Shown here one piece after another: positions 43,338-52,872 of a stretch of 64,000 nt of DNA (position 1 is its first letter; each line of letters begins with the position of its first letter). Position numbers and translations under genes: made by a program. The notes beneath the pieces were generated by a model. It saw only the letters and a list, made by a program, of their open reading frames with translations, did not search any database and had not been told where the DNA came from. Source of the stretch: Oceanisphaera profunda. Its GTDB lineage: Bacteria > Pseudomonadota > Gammaproteobacteria > Enterobacterales > Aeromonadaceae. The stretch lies in NCBI RefSeq assembly GCF_002157895.1, contig NZ_CP021377.1, forward strand, positions 2,542,001 through 2,606,000, read 5' to 3'.

Positions 43338-45596
43338 TTAGCGAATACAGTCGATAAAATACTGCGTTTGCCCTTCATGCTCTTCGGTCACTAAGCCGTG
43401 AATATAGGTTTCAAAGCCTGGAAAGCGCAGGTTGAATTCTCGAGCAAATTTCAGGTAGCTAATAATAGTGTCGTTAAACACCTCGCCTGGGATCAACAGC
43501 GGGATCCCGGGTGGATAAGGAGCCACCATTACCGCCGTAGTGCGACCGGATAATTCGTCGATCGGTACTCTGTCCATTTCCTTATGGGCCATTTTGGCGA
43601 AAGCATCGGCAGGCTTCATCGAGGGAATTAAGTCTGACAAATACATTTCAGTGGTTAGCTTAGCCACGTCGTTTTCTTTGTAGATCTGGTGAATTTGGTC
43701 ACACAGATCACGTAAACCCACACGCTCATAGCTAGGATTGCCTTGAATAAACTTAGGCAACACTTTCCACAAGGGCACGTTGTGGTCGTAATCGTCTTTA
43801 AACTGCTGCAGCTCGGTAACCATACTGTTCCACCGGCCTTTGGTAATACCGATGGTAAACATAATAAAGAACGAATACAGGCCGGTTTTTTCGATAACAA
43901 TACCGTGTTCAGCCAAGTACTTAGTGACCACCACTGCGGGCATACCGGTGTCGGAAAAATTGCCTTCCATATTAAGGCCGGGGGTTAAAATGGTGGCCTT
44001 GATAGGGTCGAGCAAGTTAAAGCCTGGCTCCACATCACCAAAACCATGCCAGCTTTCACCGGCGTGTAGCATCCAAGCATCGCGATCATCTAAGCCGTCG
44101 TCGGTTAAATCATCGGGGCCCCACACCTTAAACCACCAGTCGCTGCCGTATTCATCCCCGACCTTGCGCATGGCACGTCTAAATTCCAGCGCCTCAGATA
44201 ATGACTCTTCCACTAAGGCGGTGCCACCGGGCGCTTCCATCATGGCGGCGGCTACATCGCAAGAGGCAATAATGGCGTACTGGGGGCTGGTTGAGGTGTG
44301 CATCAAATACGCTTCGTTAAACACATCTCGGTCTAAGTGGTTGTTGGTGCCATTTTGCACCAGTATTTGTGATGCTTGCGATAATCCGGCCAACATTTTG
44401 TGGGTCGATTGGGTAGAAAATATCATCGACTTTTCACAGCGCGGACGGTTTTCGCCAATGGCGTGGTAATCCCCGTAAAAATCGTGGAAAGCCGCGTGCG
44501 GGATCCAAGCTTCATCGAAGTGCAGGGTTTCGATTTCGCCGTCGAGCAGGTTTTTGATCTCTTCGACGTTATACAAGATGCCATCGTAAGTAGACTGAGT
44601 AATGGTTAATACCCGTGGTTTGAGATCCGGATTTTTGGCTAATAATTCACGGCAGAAAGGGTTGGCCAGCATTTTTTCACGAATGCGCGCAGGCTCAAAT
44701 TCACTGCGTGGAATGGGGCCAATAATGCCGTAATGGTTACGGGTGGGCATTAAGAATACCGGTACCGCGCCTGTCATCATAATGGCGTGTAAAATCGACT
44801 TATGGCAGTTACGGTCCACGACTACGATATCGCCGGGTGCGACTGTGGAGTGCCAGACGATTTTATTGGAGGTAGAGGTGCCGTTGGTCACAAAGTACAA
44901 GTGATCGGCGTTAAAAATGCGCGCCGCATTGCGCTCACTGGCGGCCACCGGGCCCGTGTGATCCAGCAACTGGCCGAGCTCGTCGACTGAGTTACAAACA
45001 TCGGCGCGCAGCATGTTTTCACCAAAAAACTGGTGGAACATCTGGCCAACAGGGGATTTTAAAAACGCCACACCGCCGGAATGACCGGGGCAATGCCAAG
45101 AATAAGAACCATCTTGCGCATAATGGGTGAGGGCACGAAAGAAGGGCGGCGCTAGGCTGTCGAGATAGCTTTTTGCTTCACGAATAATATGACGCGCCAC
45201 AAAGTCAGGCGTGTCTTCGTGCATATGAATAAAGCCATGCAATTCACGCAAAATCGCATTAGGAATATGGCGTGCGGTGCGGGTTTCACCGTACAGATAA
45301 ATAGGAATATCTGGGTTGCGATGACGAATTTGTTCTACGAAGCGATGTAACTGATCGAGCACCGATTGGGCTTCTTCTGGGCTACCTGCTAACTCTTCGT
45401 CATCAATGGAGAGCACGAAGCCGGCTGCGCGACTTTGTTGCTGGGCAAACGAGGTTAAATCACCGTAACTGGTGTATCCCACTACATCCATACCAGACTT
45501 TTCGATGGCGGCCGCCAGCTCTCGAATGCCTGAGCCACTGGTGTTCTCGGTGCGAAAATCTTCATCAATAATGATGATCGGAAAATAAAATTGCAT
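43338..45596 (-). CDS. PLP-dependent lysine/arginine/ornithine decarboxylase (LdcA/AdiA-type)
   Basis: 752 residues from ATG 45596 (AGGA 7 bases upstream); an earlier ATG at 45734 would add an unlike N terminus. N-terminal response-regulator-like wing domain (FPIIIIDEDFRT), then a fold-type I core with SWHCPGHSGGVAFLKSPVGQ, NGTSTSNKIVWHS, DRNCHKSILHAIMMTGA, HFDEAWIPHAAFH and the PLP lysine in FSTQSTHKMLAGLSQAS. Very close in pattern to Pseudomonas LdcA, a lysine decarboxylase active in the arginine-to-lysine route; the substrate cannot be fixed by eye. No antiporter gene is adjacent, which argues against a classical acid-resistance pair. Confidence 0.88.
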   Translation of the reverse strand: MQFYFPIIIIDEDFRTENTSGSGIRELAAAIEKSGMDVVGYTSYGDLTSFAQQQSRAAGFVLSIDDEELAGSPEEAQSVLDQLHRFVEQIRHRNPDIPIYLYGETRTARHIPNAILRELHGFIHMHEDTPDFVARHIIREAKSYLDSLAPPFFRALTHYAQDGSYSWHCPGHSGGVAFLKSPVGQMFHQFFGENMLRADVCNSVDELGQLLDHTGPVAASERNAARIFNADHLYFVTNGTSTSNKIVWHSTVAPGDIVVVDRNCHKSILHAIMMTGAVPVFLMPTRNHYGIIGPIPRSEFEPARIREKMLANPFCRELLAKNPDLKPRVLTITQSTYDGILYNVEEIKNLLDGEIETLHFDEAWIPHAAFHDFYGDYHAIGENRPRCEKSMIFSTQSTHKMLAGLSQASQILVQNGTNNHLDRDVFNEAYLMHTSTSPQYAIIASCDVAAAMMEAPGGTALVEESLSEALEFRRAMRKVGDEYGSDWWFKVWGPDDLTDDGLDDRDAWMLHAGESWHGFGDVEPGFNLLDPIKATILTPGLNMEGNFSDTGMPAVVVTKYLAEHGIVIEKTGLYSFFIMFTIGITKGRWNSMVTELQQFKDDYDHNVPLWKVLPKFIQGNPSYERVGLRDLCDQIHQIYKENDVAKLTTEMYLSDLIPSMKPADAFAKMAHKEMDRVPIDELSGRTTAVMVAPYPPGIPLLIPGEVFNDTIISYLKFAREFNLRFPGFETYIHGLVTEEHEGQTQYFIDCIR

Positions 45597-45860
45597 CGGG
45601 TTTCCTAGGGTTGCCAGACATGCCTGTTTCGGACGTGCCGGTTTCGGACGTGCAGTGTAGGACTGTCTGGTAAAGAAGCTCGCTAGCCGAGCGGGTACTG
45701 AGTCTATTCTACTGTTTAGTATGCGAGCTGACAAAAATGCTTACTACAAACTCGCTGAACCATGGCCCATTATGAGCTTATAGCAGAGCGCTAAACTGGA
45801 AATATAGGTACACAGTTGGCACTATGACTAACTCTGTCGCTATCTTGGTGCTCTGTATTC
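45597..45860 (-). promoter_or_regulatory. Divergent region with a 15-base tandem repeat upstream of the decarboxylase
   Basis: GTTTCGGACGTGC occurs at 45626-45638 and again at 45641-45653 with a 15-base period, 30-57 bases before the decarboxylase ATG. The repeats may be a direct-repeat operator or may form alternative structures in the mRNA leader. The other end of the region serves the lipoprotein gene at 45861. Confidence 0.4.
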
Positions 45861-46463
45861 ATGAACAAACTCATAAAAGCCGCCACTTGGTTAGTGGGCG
45901 CGCTCTTGCTCACCAGTTGTGCCACTGCACCGCCGCGTAATCCAGAAAATATCTGTGCGATTTTTAAAGAGCACAAGAGCTGGCATAAATCCGTCGAAAA
46001 ATCCCGTAAAAAGTGGGGAGTACCGGCGCACGTGACGATGGCGATGATGTATCAAGAAAGCAGCTTCAAGCATGATGCCCAACCACCGATGCGCTACTTT
46101 TTGTTTATTCCTAGGGGACGCGCTTCAGATGCCTATGGCTACGCGCAGGCTAAAAAAGCCACCTGGGCGGATTATCAACGAGAAACGGGCAATGGCTGGG
46201 CCAGCCGCAGTAACTTTGATGATGCCGTAGACTTTATGGGCTGGTATATGAGTAAAACCAGTAAGATTAATGGCGTGTCTAAGTGGGATGCCTATAACCA
46301 GTATTTAAATTATCACGACGGCTGGGGCGGTTATCGCCGCGGTACCCATAACAAAAAAGGTTGGCTGTTAAAGGTGTCTCGCAAAGTAGAGGGCCGCGCC
46401 AAACGCTACGCAGACCAATACTGGCAGTGCAAAGACAGCCTAAACCGTGGCTGGTTTGGATAG
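45861..46463 (+). CDS. Lysozyme-like (SLT) lipoprotein
   Basis: 200 residues with a lipoprotein signal (WLVGALLLTSC, Cys at 20). The catalytic-like motif is MAMMYQESSFKHDAQPP (Glu of a GLSE/QES type), followed by GYAQAKKATWADYQRETGN and AVDFMGWYMSKT, then YNQYLNYHDGWGGYRRGT. This is the pattern of SLT-domain transglycosylases. It would act on peptidoglycan from the inner leaflet of the outer membrane. It is a single gene; no partner is evident. Confidence 0.8.
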   Translation: MNKLIKAATWLVGALLLTSCATAPPRNPENICAIFKEHKSWHKSVEKSRKKWGVPAHVTMAMMYQESSFKHDAQPPMRYFLFIPRGRASDAYGYAQAKKATWADYQRETGNGWASRSNFDDAVDFMGWYMSKTSKINGVSKWDAYNQYLNYHDGWGGYRRGTHNKKGWLLKVSRKVEGRAKRYADQYWQCKDSLNRGWFG

Positions 46464-46515
46464 CGAGCAGCACCGAGCTAAACATAGGGATTGAAAGATC
46501 CAATACGAGAAATTT

Positions 46516-46632
46516 ATTTGCCACGGAATACACTGAATAAGAGCGACAAGATAAAAGAGATGGGATCTTTACCAATAAACTTATTTTTCTTAATCACTTT
46601 TTCCGTGTTCTTCCGTGTATTCCGTGGCAGAA
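46516..46632. repeat. Palindromic dispersed-type repeat
   Basis: GCCACGGAATACAC (46520-46533) and its exact complement GTGTATTCCGTGGC (46615-46628) bound an 80-base interior; next to the right arm TTCCGTGTTC is partly reiterated. This 'TTCCGTG' type of repeat is widely dispersed in some gammaproteobacteria (recalled, not searched). It lies between the 3' ends of the lipoprotein gene and dsdA. Confidence 0.5.
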
Positions 46633-46666
46633 AGAGCTTTTAGGTTTGTGTCGTCCTATTCATCCT

Positions 46667-48031
46667 TTACTCTTCACCAGCGAGAGCAGCAGCTTGTGCC
46701 AAGTATTGTGCCATTTCTGCTTGGGGTACCATGCCGCCGCCGGTGGCCCATACCAAGTGATGGGCATTCGCTAAACGCTCAGGTGTTAAGCCTAGACGCT
46801 GCAAATAGCCTTCATCCTGTAACACCCGCCACGGCCCTGGCATACCGGCCAAGGCGGAGGGTTCGAGTTTAATATCTTCTTGCTCGTTTAATCGCCCCAG
46901 TAACGACAACATATCCTCATCACCCAAGGTATAAAAGCCGTCGAGCATCGGCGACATTAAGCGACCCACGAAGCCAGAAGGGCGACCCACCGCTAGGCCA
47001 TCGGCGGCGGTGATATTATCGATATGTAAGTCTTGCACCGAAATTTGGTCGTGCAAACCACTGTAAACGCCGAGCAGCATACAGGGCGAATGGGTGGGTT
47101 CGGCAAAGATGCAGTGCACCGCATCGCCAAAGGCCAGTTTCAAGCCAAACGCCACGCCACCTGGGCCGCCGCCTACGCCACAAGGCAAGTAGACAAACAA
47201 AGGGTTGGCACGGTCGACTTTAATATCGGCTTGCTCAAACTGCGCTTTCAATCGTTCACCGGCCACCGCGTAGCCTAAAAACAACTGCAATGAATTCTCA
47301 TCATCCACAAAATGACAATAGGCATCCCCTGCGGCCTGCGCGCGGCCCTCGGCAACGGCTACTGAATAGTCGCTGTCGTATTCCACTACCGTGACGCCTT
47401 GAGTACGCAGTAACTGTTTTTTCCAGGTTCTGGCTTCTGCCGACATATGCACGCTGGTTTGAAATCCCAGCTTGGCACCTATCATGCCGATCGACAGGCC
47501 TAGGTTACCGGTTGAGCCTACCGCAATACTATATTGACTGAAAAACTCGCGAAATGGCGCGCTGTGCAATTTGGCATAATCATCTGAACGTTGTAATAAA
47601 CCGGCTTTAAGGGCCAGCTTTTCGGCGTGCTGTAACACTTCATAAATGCCACCCCTCGCTTTAATGGAGCCAGAAATGGGCAGTTGATTGTCCATTTTTA
47701 GCCATAACTCACCGGGTAATGTTTGTTGAAATTGTGCCTCTAACGCCTGCTGCATCTTAGGCAGCTTGCGTATTGGTGATTCTAAGCGCCCTTGGCTAAT
47801 GGCGGTTTCGGGGAAGGCCACACTAAAGTAGGCAGCAAAACGGTCTAAACGCTGGCTGGCATCTTGCACATCCTCAGCGGTGAGCCCTACGGCTGCCAGC
47901 GCTTGCTCGACGGGTAGCCGTTCGGGATTAAACCAAGTGACGGGTTTAAGGGCTATCAGCTCATTCAATAACGGATGGGCTTGGCAAAGCTCGCTAATGG
48001 CTTCTGGTGAATAACGGGGATGGGCATACAT
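46667..48031 (-). CDS. dsdA: D-serine ammonia-lyase (D-serine dehydratase)
   Basis: 454 residues from ATG 48031 (AGGA 9 bases upstream; an ATG at 48109 would add an unlike stretch). PLP-lysine in [20 protein letters not shown], glycine-rich phosphate loop [12 protein letters not shown], and the DsdA-typical [18 protein letters not shown] and [16 protein letters not shown]. It converts D-serine to pyruvate and ammonia. It lies downstream of the sodium:alanine symporter-family gene on the same strand, which suggests the transporter takes up D-serine or a related small amino acid. No dsdC regulator is present. Confidence 0.94.
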   Translation of the reverse strand: MYAHPRYSPEAISELCQAHPLLNELIALKPVTWFNPERLPVEQALAAVGLTAEDVQDASQRLDRFAAYFSVAFPETAISQGRLESPIRKLPKMQQALEAQFQQTLPGELWLKMDNQLPISGSIKARGGIYEVLQHAEKLALKAGLLQRSDDYAKLHSAPFREFFSQYSIAVGSTGNLGLSIGMIGAKLGFQTSVHMSAEARTWKKQLLRTQGVTVVEYDSDYSVAVAEGRAQAAGDAYCHFVDDENSLQLFLGYAVAGERLKAQFEQADIKVDRANPLFVYLPCGVGGGPGGVAFGLKLAFGDAVHCIFAEPTHSPCMLLGVYSGLHDQISVQDLHIDNITAADGLAVGRPSGFVGRLMSPMLDGFYTLGDEDMLSLLGRLNEQEDIKLEPSALAGMPGPWRVLQDEGYLQRLGLTPERLANAHHLVWATGGGMVPQAEMAQYLAQAAALAGEE

Positions 48032-48103
48032 ATCGTTGAGTCCTGAAAGTGAGCTGAACACCACACAGTATATCAGCCTCTTGGTGAAAGGGTGGCTATC
48101 AAG

Positions 48104-48133
48104 CAACAAGCAGGCCTAAAGGCCTGCTTGTTG
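48104..48133. other. Strong 14-pair hairpin between the AGCS transporter gene and dsdA
   Basis: CAACAAGCAGGCCT-AA-AGGCCTGCTTGTTG is perfect over 14 pairs. There is no T-run on either strand, so it is not a clear rho-independent terminator; it may reduce read-through from the transporter gene into dsdA or protect the 3' end of the transporter mRNA. Confidence 0.6.
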
Positions 48134-48184
48134 GGGGTACTGACTGACAACACCTGCGATATTGTGGTGTGTGTCTGTGCTTAT

Positions 48185-49537
48185 TTAGCGCTTTTGATTG
48201 AGCGCCTTTTGATCAGCGAAGTAGACTTTGGTTAATCTAAACACCACTGGGCTTAACAATGCCAAGGCAATCAGGTTAGGAATGGCCATCATGGCGTTTA
48301 AGGTGTCGGCCAACAGCCAAATAAACTCTAATGACTGAGTCGCGCCTATGGGCAGTGCGAGTACCCAGAGTATGCGAAACGGCAAGATAGCTTTTACGCC
48401 AAACAGGAACTGCACACATTTTTCACCGTAAAAGCTCCAGCCCAAAATGGTGGTAAAGGCAAAGATAGCTAAGGCCAGCGAGACGATATATTCCCCGCCC
48501 GGAATAGCCAGTGAAAAGGCGTGTGCGGTTAGCGAGGCGCCGGTTTCACCACTGGTCCAACTGCCGGTGACCACTATGGCTAAGCCGGTAATAGAACAGA
48601 CGATAATGGTGTCGATAAAGGTACCCAGCATGGCAATTAAGCCTTGGCGCACTGGGCTGTCGGTTTTTGCGGCCGCGTGTGCGATAGGAGCACTACCTAG
48701 GCCGGCCTCGTTAGAGAACACACCTCGTGCCACACCAAAGCGAATGGCCATCCATACTGCAGCACCGGCAAAACCACCTTGCGCGGCAACAGGGCTAAAG
48801 GCATGTTCGAATATGGTACCAAAAGCGGACGGTAATGCGGGGGCGTTCATCCCTAAGACGATGATACCCGCCACAAAGTAGGCGACCGTCATCAAGGGCA
48901 CTAACTTGCCTGCCACTTCAGAGATCCAGCGAATACCGCCGATTAATACCAAGCCTACCAGCACCATTAACACTATACCGGTGCCTGAGTGTGAGATGCC
49001 AAAAGAGCTACTTAATGCATCTGCCACCGAGTTGGCTTGTACCGTATTACCAATACCAAAGCCGGCTAAGGCGCCAAATAAGGCGAATGCGACACCTAGC
49101 CACGCCCACTTAGGGCCTAAGCCATTTTTGATGTAGTACATAGGGCCGCCAACGTGGTTGCCCTTTTCGTCGGTTTCGCGAAAGTTAACCGCACATACGG
49201 CTTCTGCATACTTGGTGGCCATGCCCACTAAGGCTGTCATCCACATCCAAAACAGCGCACCCGGGCCGCCTAAGAAAATAGCGGTCGCTACGCCGGCAAT
49301 ATTACCCGTGCCTATGGTGGCTGCCAGTGACGTCATCAAGGCATTAAAGGGCGAGATTTCACCACTACCGGTTTCTGTTTTAGTGAATAATAATTTGAAG
49401 CCAGTACCTAATTTTCGAATGGGCATAAACCCCATACGCAATTGTAAATAGAGCCCTATGCCTAAGATACCCACGAGCATGGGTACGCCCCATACCACGC
49501 CATTTACTGCCGTTAATAGATTGGTCAACCATTCCAT
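48185..49537 (-). CDS. Alanine/glycine:sodium symporter family transporter (AGCS)
   Basis: 450 residues with about ten hydrophobic helices. AGCS signatures: GVPMLVGILGIGLYLQLRMGF at the start, GTGNIAGVATAIFLGGPGALFWMW, MYYIKNGLGPKWAWLG, FGVARGVFSNEAGLGSAPIAHAAAKT and FTTILGWSFYGEKC. It imports alanine, glycine or serine, possibly D-isomers, with sodium. It is upstream of dsdA in the same direction, separated by ~150 bases. AGGAG precedes the ATG. Confidence 0.92.
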   Translation of the reverse strand: MEWLTNLLTAVNGVVWGVPMLVGILGIGLYLQLRMGFMPIRKLGTGFKLLFTKTETGSGEISPFNALMTSLAATIGTGNIAGVATAIFLGGPGALFWMWMTALVGMATKYAEAVCAVNFRETDEKGNHVGGPMYYIKNGLGPKWAWLGVAFALFGALAGFGIGNTVQANSVADALSSSFGISHSGTGIVLMVLVGLVLIGGIRWISEVAGKLVPLMTVAYFVAGIIVLGMNAPALPSAFGTIFEHAFSPVAAQGGFAGAAVWMAIRFGVARGVFSNEAGLGSAPIAHAAAKTDSPVRQGLIAMLGTFIDTIIVCSITGLAIVVTGSWTSGETGASLTAHAFSLAIPGGEYIVSLALAIFAFTTILGWSFYGEKCVQFLFGVKAILPFRILWVLALPIGATQSLEFIWLLADTLNAMMAIPNLIALALLSPVVFRLTKVYFADQKALNQKR

Positions 49538-49643
49538 AGCTAGACTCCTACAATATATTTAACAGTGAGTTAACACTGTTTTCCTGTAATAGGCTAGCTG
49601 GGATATTAAAATTTGCGCTATAGATTCATGTTTCGGATGGAAC

Positions 49644-51842
49644 TTAAAAAAAGGCTTGCATTAACTGGCGGCACTGGGATATGGCAGCTTTATATCCGCT
49701 TAGTTGCCATTCTTTCGCAACTAAAGTCGGCTGTGCGCCTGTGGCGAGCAGAGCGGCCAGCAGTCGTTGTTCTGAGTTTGAAAGTGGTTTCAATGGAGTA
49801 TGGCTTGCCACAAAGCGCGCCAAGGCTGCTTGATCAGCGCTTAAATCTCGATGATAAAAAGCAAAGTCATGAGCAATCTGTCGGTCTTGCGCTCGGGTAT
49901 CGCTGGGCGGCAGCAGCGTTAACGCCTGATAAATGGCGGCCTTGTCATTCTCAACCAAGCATGTGCTGTCTGCAATTAAGCATGTGTCATCGCCAGTTAA
50001 GGATGAATCCGAGCTAAGGGGCGGTGTAGCGCATGGATGGCGATGCACATTGGCACTAAATTGCCCCTGCCAGAGCGGCAGTTGCAGCTTGGCGGCGGCT
50101 GAGCTTGGCCATAACATCATCACCGCTTGTAAGCCACTGACCGCATCTCGGCTTTGGCCCAGACGCACAGCACTAAAGCCATTGGCTTGCCAAAATTTTA
50201 TCAGCTCAGGGCTGGCACCAAAGCTGGTACCGATAAAATCCCCGGTTAGTACTGGCTTTGCGGGGGATGACAGGGCTGTGGGCTGCATTTGTTGTTGCAG
50301 CCAAGTGAGTAATTGACTGCCTAGCCCGGCGTGCTGACAGTCGGGGTGCACGACGATGCGCATCACTCTGTGATAATGAAACTGACAAGCCTCACTCAAG
50401 CCGCCGTGAAAGGCTAAAGATTGTGGCAACAAGTGACCGCGCGGTCGGCGTTGGCCGCGCCAAATAGCCAAGCTAAGATCAGCGGTTAAAGGATGAGTGT
50501 GCGTTTGCCCTTCGCTGATCAACAGGGCCACGGCCACGGGGGTGGATTGGCGAAACATTACGGCTAAATGCAGCTCGGGCGCATCCAATAACTGGCGTAA
50601 ATCACTGGGGCTGGTTTGATAATGAGCCAAGGTCAACAGGCCAAACAGCTGGCTTAATAACATATCGTCGTTGAGCAATTGATCTTGGTTGACCCAGCGT
50701 ATTGTTAGTTTACCGTGACGAGTAGGTGTGACTGCAACCGCATTGAGTGCCAATAAGCGAAATAATAACGGCTCTAATGGATCTGTACTGCTCCAGCGCG
50801 CCGGTGTGCGCAGCTGAACTTTTTGGGTGCGCGGCTGCATGCGCAGCAGTTGTGGCTGAAATTTTAATTGAAAGCCAAGGCCGGTGCCCTCGTAGCCGTG
50901 CTCGGTGCTGGCAAACACACAGCAATACTGCCGCGCCAAACGTAATAGTAGCGCCACCGGAATGGCGGCGGCTTCATCAATCAATAAAATATCCGCAGGG
51001 GGCCGCTCGGCAAGCAGCGCATCGGGCGCCATAAAAACTAAGGGTTGTGCACAATGGGCCAGTACTTGGCTAACGGCATGGGGGCTGGGTGCGGTGAGTA
51101 ATACTCGTAAACCGGCTTTAAGTAAGCGACTGGCGGTTAAACCCAATACGCTGGATTTACCGCGGCCACGATCGGCGGTCAAGATCACCGGAATTCGGCG
51201 ACGAGCGCTGTGCAACAACACTGCTAAGGCATGTCGCTGCTGATCGTTTAGGCAGCCTTGTCGGTCTGAGTTCAGCTGCCATGGCGGTGTTTTTTCTATC
51301 AATGGCAAAGTGGGAAAAGCCGCACCTTGTGGCCAATGCAATACTTGTGTGTCTTGTTGTAATATTTGCATAAAGCGGCTTAAGAAGCGGCTGTGCAGAC
51401 CTTTTGCTTGCTCCGGTTCGGCCACGTAACGCACTAAATCAGGATCTGCATACTGAGGCCAATGGGCAAGCGGTGGGCACAGCAATATCAGTACACCACC
51501 GGCCATCAAGGTACCGGCCACGGCGGCCAAAGCATCAGGATGTAAACCGCTAAAAGCGTTAACGACGAGAGCACCGTATGCTTGGCCGAGCACGGTTTTA
51601 AATTTGTTGGTGGCAGTGGCAGCCTGGCTACCAAGCGCTTGGCCTAGCCAAAGAGTATTAGGCTCAGAGCAAGTGAGCTGCTGGGCTTGTGCCATGGCCC
51701 AGTCTTGCTCACCGGCCATGACCAATAGCCGCCGTTCCCCCGTTTGGCATAATTGCTGGCGCCAAGTTTGCCACGCCACTAAATGATCAGCAGTTAACGG
51801 GGAGGGCATTAGCGGATTATCAATGAAAGAGCCGGTTGCCAT
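49644..51842 (-). CDS. tmcA: tRNA(Met) cytidine acetyltransferase TmcA
   Basis: 732 residues. Order of domains fits TmcA: N-terminal DUF1726-like region, RecD-like helicase part with Walker A LTADRGRGKSSVLGL and Walker B DILLIDEAAAIPV, FASTEHGYEGTGLGF, then a GNAT acetyltransferase part with RIVVHPDCQHAGLGSQLLTW and GTSFGASPELIKFW. The E. coli protein is 671 residues; here a short variable insert lies near residue 620 (CATPPLSSDSSLTGDD). It makes N4-acetylcytidine at the wobble base of elongator tRNA-Met. The 5' end overlaps the hlyU-like gene by 23 bases. Confidence 0.94.
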   Translation of the reverse strand: MATGSFIDNPLMPSPLTADHLVAWQTWRQQLCQTGERRLLVMAGEQDWAMAQAQQLTCSEPNTLWLGQALGSQAATATNKFKTVLGQAYGALVVNAFSGLHPDALAAVAGTLMAGGVLILLCPPLAHWPQYADPDLVRYVAEPEQAKGLHSRFLSRFMQILQQDTQVLHWPQGAAFPTLPLIEKTPPWQLNSDRQGCLNDQQRHALAVLLHSARRRIPVILTADRGRGKSSVLGLTASRLLKAGLRVLLTAPSPHAVSQVLAHCAQPLVFMAPDALLAERPPADILLIDEAAAIPVALLLRLARQYCCVFASTEHGYEGTGLGFQLKFQPQLLRMQPRTQKVQLRTPARWSSTDPLEPLLFRLLALNAVAVTPTRHGKLTIRWVNQDQLLNDDMLLSQLFGLLTLAHYQTSPSDLRQLLDAPELHLAVMFRQSTPVAVALLISEGQTHTHPLTADLSLAIWRGQRRPRGHLLPQSLAFHGGLSEACQFHYHRVMRIVVHPDCQHAGLGSQLLTWLQQQMQPTALSSPAKPVLTGDFIGTSFGASPELIKFWQANGFSAVRLGQSRDAVSGLQAVMMLWPSSAAAKLQLPLWQGQFSANVHRHPCATPPLSSDSSLTGDDTCLIADSTCLVENDKAAIYQALTLLPPSDTRAQDRQIAHDFAFYHRDLSADQAALARFVASHTPLKPLSNSEQRLLAALLATGAQPTLVAKEWQLSGYKAAISQCRQLMQAFF

Positions 51843-52104
51843 GTTCGTCTATCACTCGTTTGGCTTTGGCTATCATAAGCTCGGCGGCTTGCTCGGCCGA
51901 GGGTAATAAATCGGCGCGCACCAAGTCATAACAGTGCTCGGTGCCGTCTATCAGTTGGATGATACGGCCATTAATTCGATATTGACCGCCTTCTGCAATC
52001 GGGGCGGGATAAATGTGGTAGCCCTGATAATTAATGGGCGCAATGTCAGCCCCGACAGGGGCAGATGGCGAGCGAAAGGCCCATTTTTTTAACCAGTTAA
52101 GCAT
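51820..52104 (-). CDS. HlyU-family protein
   Basis: 94 residues. PF10115-type HlyU pattern: INYQGYHIYPAPIAEGGQYRINGRIIQ, GTEHCYDLVRADLLPSAEQAAELMIAKAKRVIDEHGNRLF. The name comes from the ArsR-type regulator HlyU, but this small family is a different protein of uncharacterised function annotated as 'HlyU family transcriptional regulator'. It overlaps tmcA by 23 bases and is cotranscribed with it. Confidence 0.8.
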   Translation of the reverse strand: MLNWLKKWAFRSPSAPVGADIAPINYQGYHIYPAPIAEGGQYRINGRIIQLIDGTEHCYDLVRADLLPSAEQAAELMIAKAKRVIDEHGNRLFH

Positions 52105-52175
52105 GCGTGAAACTCTACATTAAAGGCGAGGTGATTAAGGTGAGACGAGGTAATACGATTCTGTGCAGCAGACGA

Positions 52176-52685
52176 TTATTTTCTCACGCTTAAGATAGCG
52201 TCTGTGATTAAAGTGACGGCGCCGCTGTATTTAGTCAGTTCTTTGATCTCGTCCATATTGGAGATGATCACCGGCGTTAAGGTGGACTTGGCTTTGGCTA
52301 CTAATAAATTTAAGTCGAATTCGAGAATCACATCACCGGCTTTTACGGTTTGGCCTTCGTGGGCGATGCGTGTAAAACCTTCGCCCTTGAGTTCCACGGT
52401 ATCGATACCGACATGAATAAACAGCTCTAAACCTGAGTCACTGTTCATGGCAAAGGCATGATTGGTCTCAAAAATCTTACTGATCACCCCATCACAAGGG
52501 GCAACAACTTTATTGCCGCTGGGCTTAATGGCGATACCGTCACCGACAATTTTCTCAGCAAATACCACATCTGGCACATTTTCTAACGCCACTATCTCAC
52601 CGGAGAGGGGGGCCAGTAGCCGAATGTTCTGCTTACGGACGGGCTCGTCAGACACCATTCTTTTTAGTTTATTAAACAGACCCAT
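52176..52685 (-). CDS. crr: PTS glucose-type IIA component
   Basis: 169 residues from ATG 52685 with GGGAG upstream, matching the usual start MGLFNKLKRM. The phospho-histidine lies in LELFIHVGIDTVELKGEGF, with VAPCDGVISKIFETNHAFAM before it; both are diagnostic for EIIA-Glc. It accepts phosphate from HPr and regulates adenylate cyclase and transporters. In enteric bacteria crr follows ptsH and ptsI; here the gene upstream is cysK, with a strong terminator between, so crr must have its own promoter in 52686-52797. Confidence 0.94.
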   Translation of the reverse strand: MGLFNKLKRMVSDEPVRKQNIRLLAPLSGEIVALENVPDVVFAEKIVGDGIAIKPSGNKVVAPCDGVISKIFETNHAFAMNSDSGLELFIHVGIDTVELKGEGFTRIAHEGQTVKAGDVILEFDLNLLVAKAKSTLTPVIISNMDEIKELTKYSGAVTLITDAILSVRK

Positions 52686-52797
52686 ACTCTTAGCTCCCTG
52701 CAGTAATGAAGAATCACGATGATAACAGTGGCCAGAACTAAGCACCAAGCTTACCTAGAGTGCCGGAAGAAAGAATGTGGCGTGCCTAATCGCGCAT

Positions 52798-52834
52798 AAA
52801 AAAGCGCAGGCTGTTTATTAAACAGCCTGCGCTT
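52798..52834 (-). terminator. Rho-independent terminator of cysK
   Basis: Minus strand reads AAGCGCAGGCTGTTTA / TAAACAGCCTGCGCTT, 15-16 pairs, followed by TTTTTT. It lies 38 bases after the cysK stop and cuts cysK off from crr. Confidence 0.92.
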
Positions 52835-52872
52835 CATTCACTAAGCCCTGCATGAATGCAGGGCAGTGTTAT

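Noticed and set aside
43840-44469. 209-codon antisense frame across the decarboxylase gene
   Set aside because: Shadow of the strongly supported decarboxylase on the other strand; no domain recognised.
49561-49580. AACAGTG/CACTGTT hairpin as tmcA terminator
   Set aside because: Short stem with no T-run on the minus strand; termination cannot be supported.
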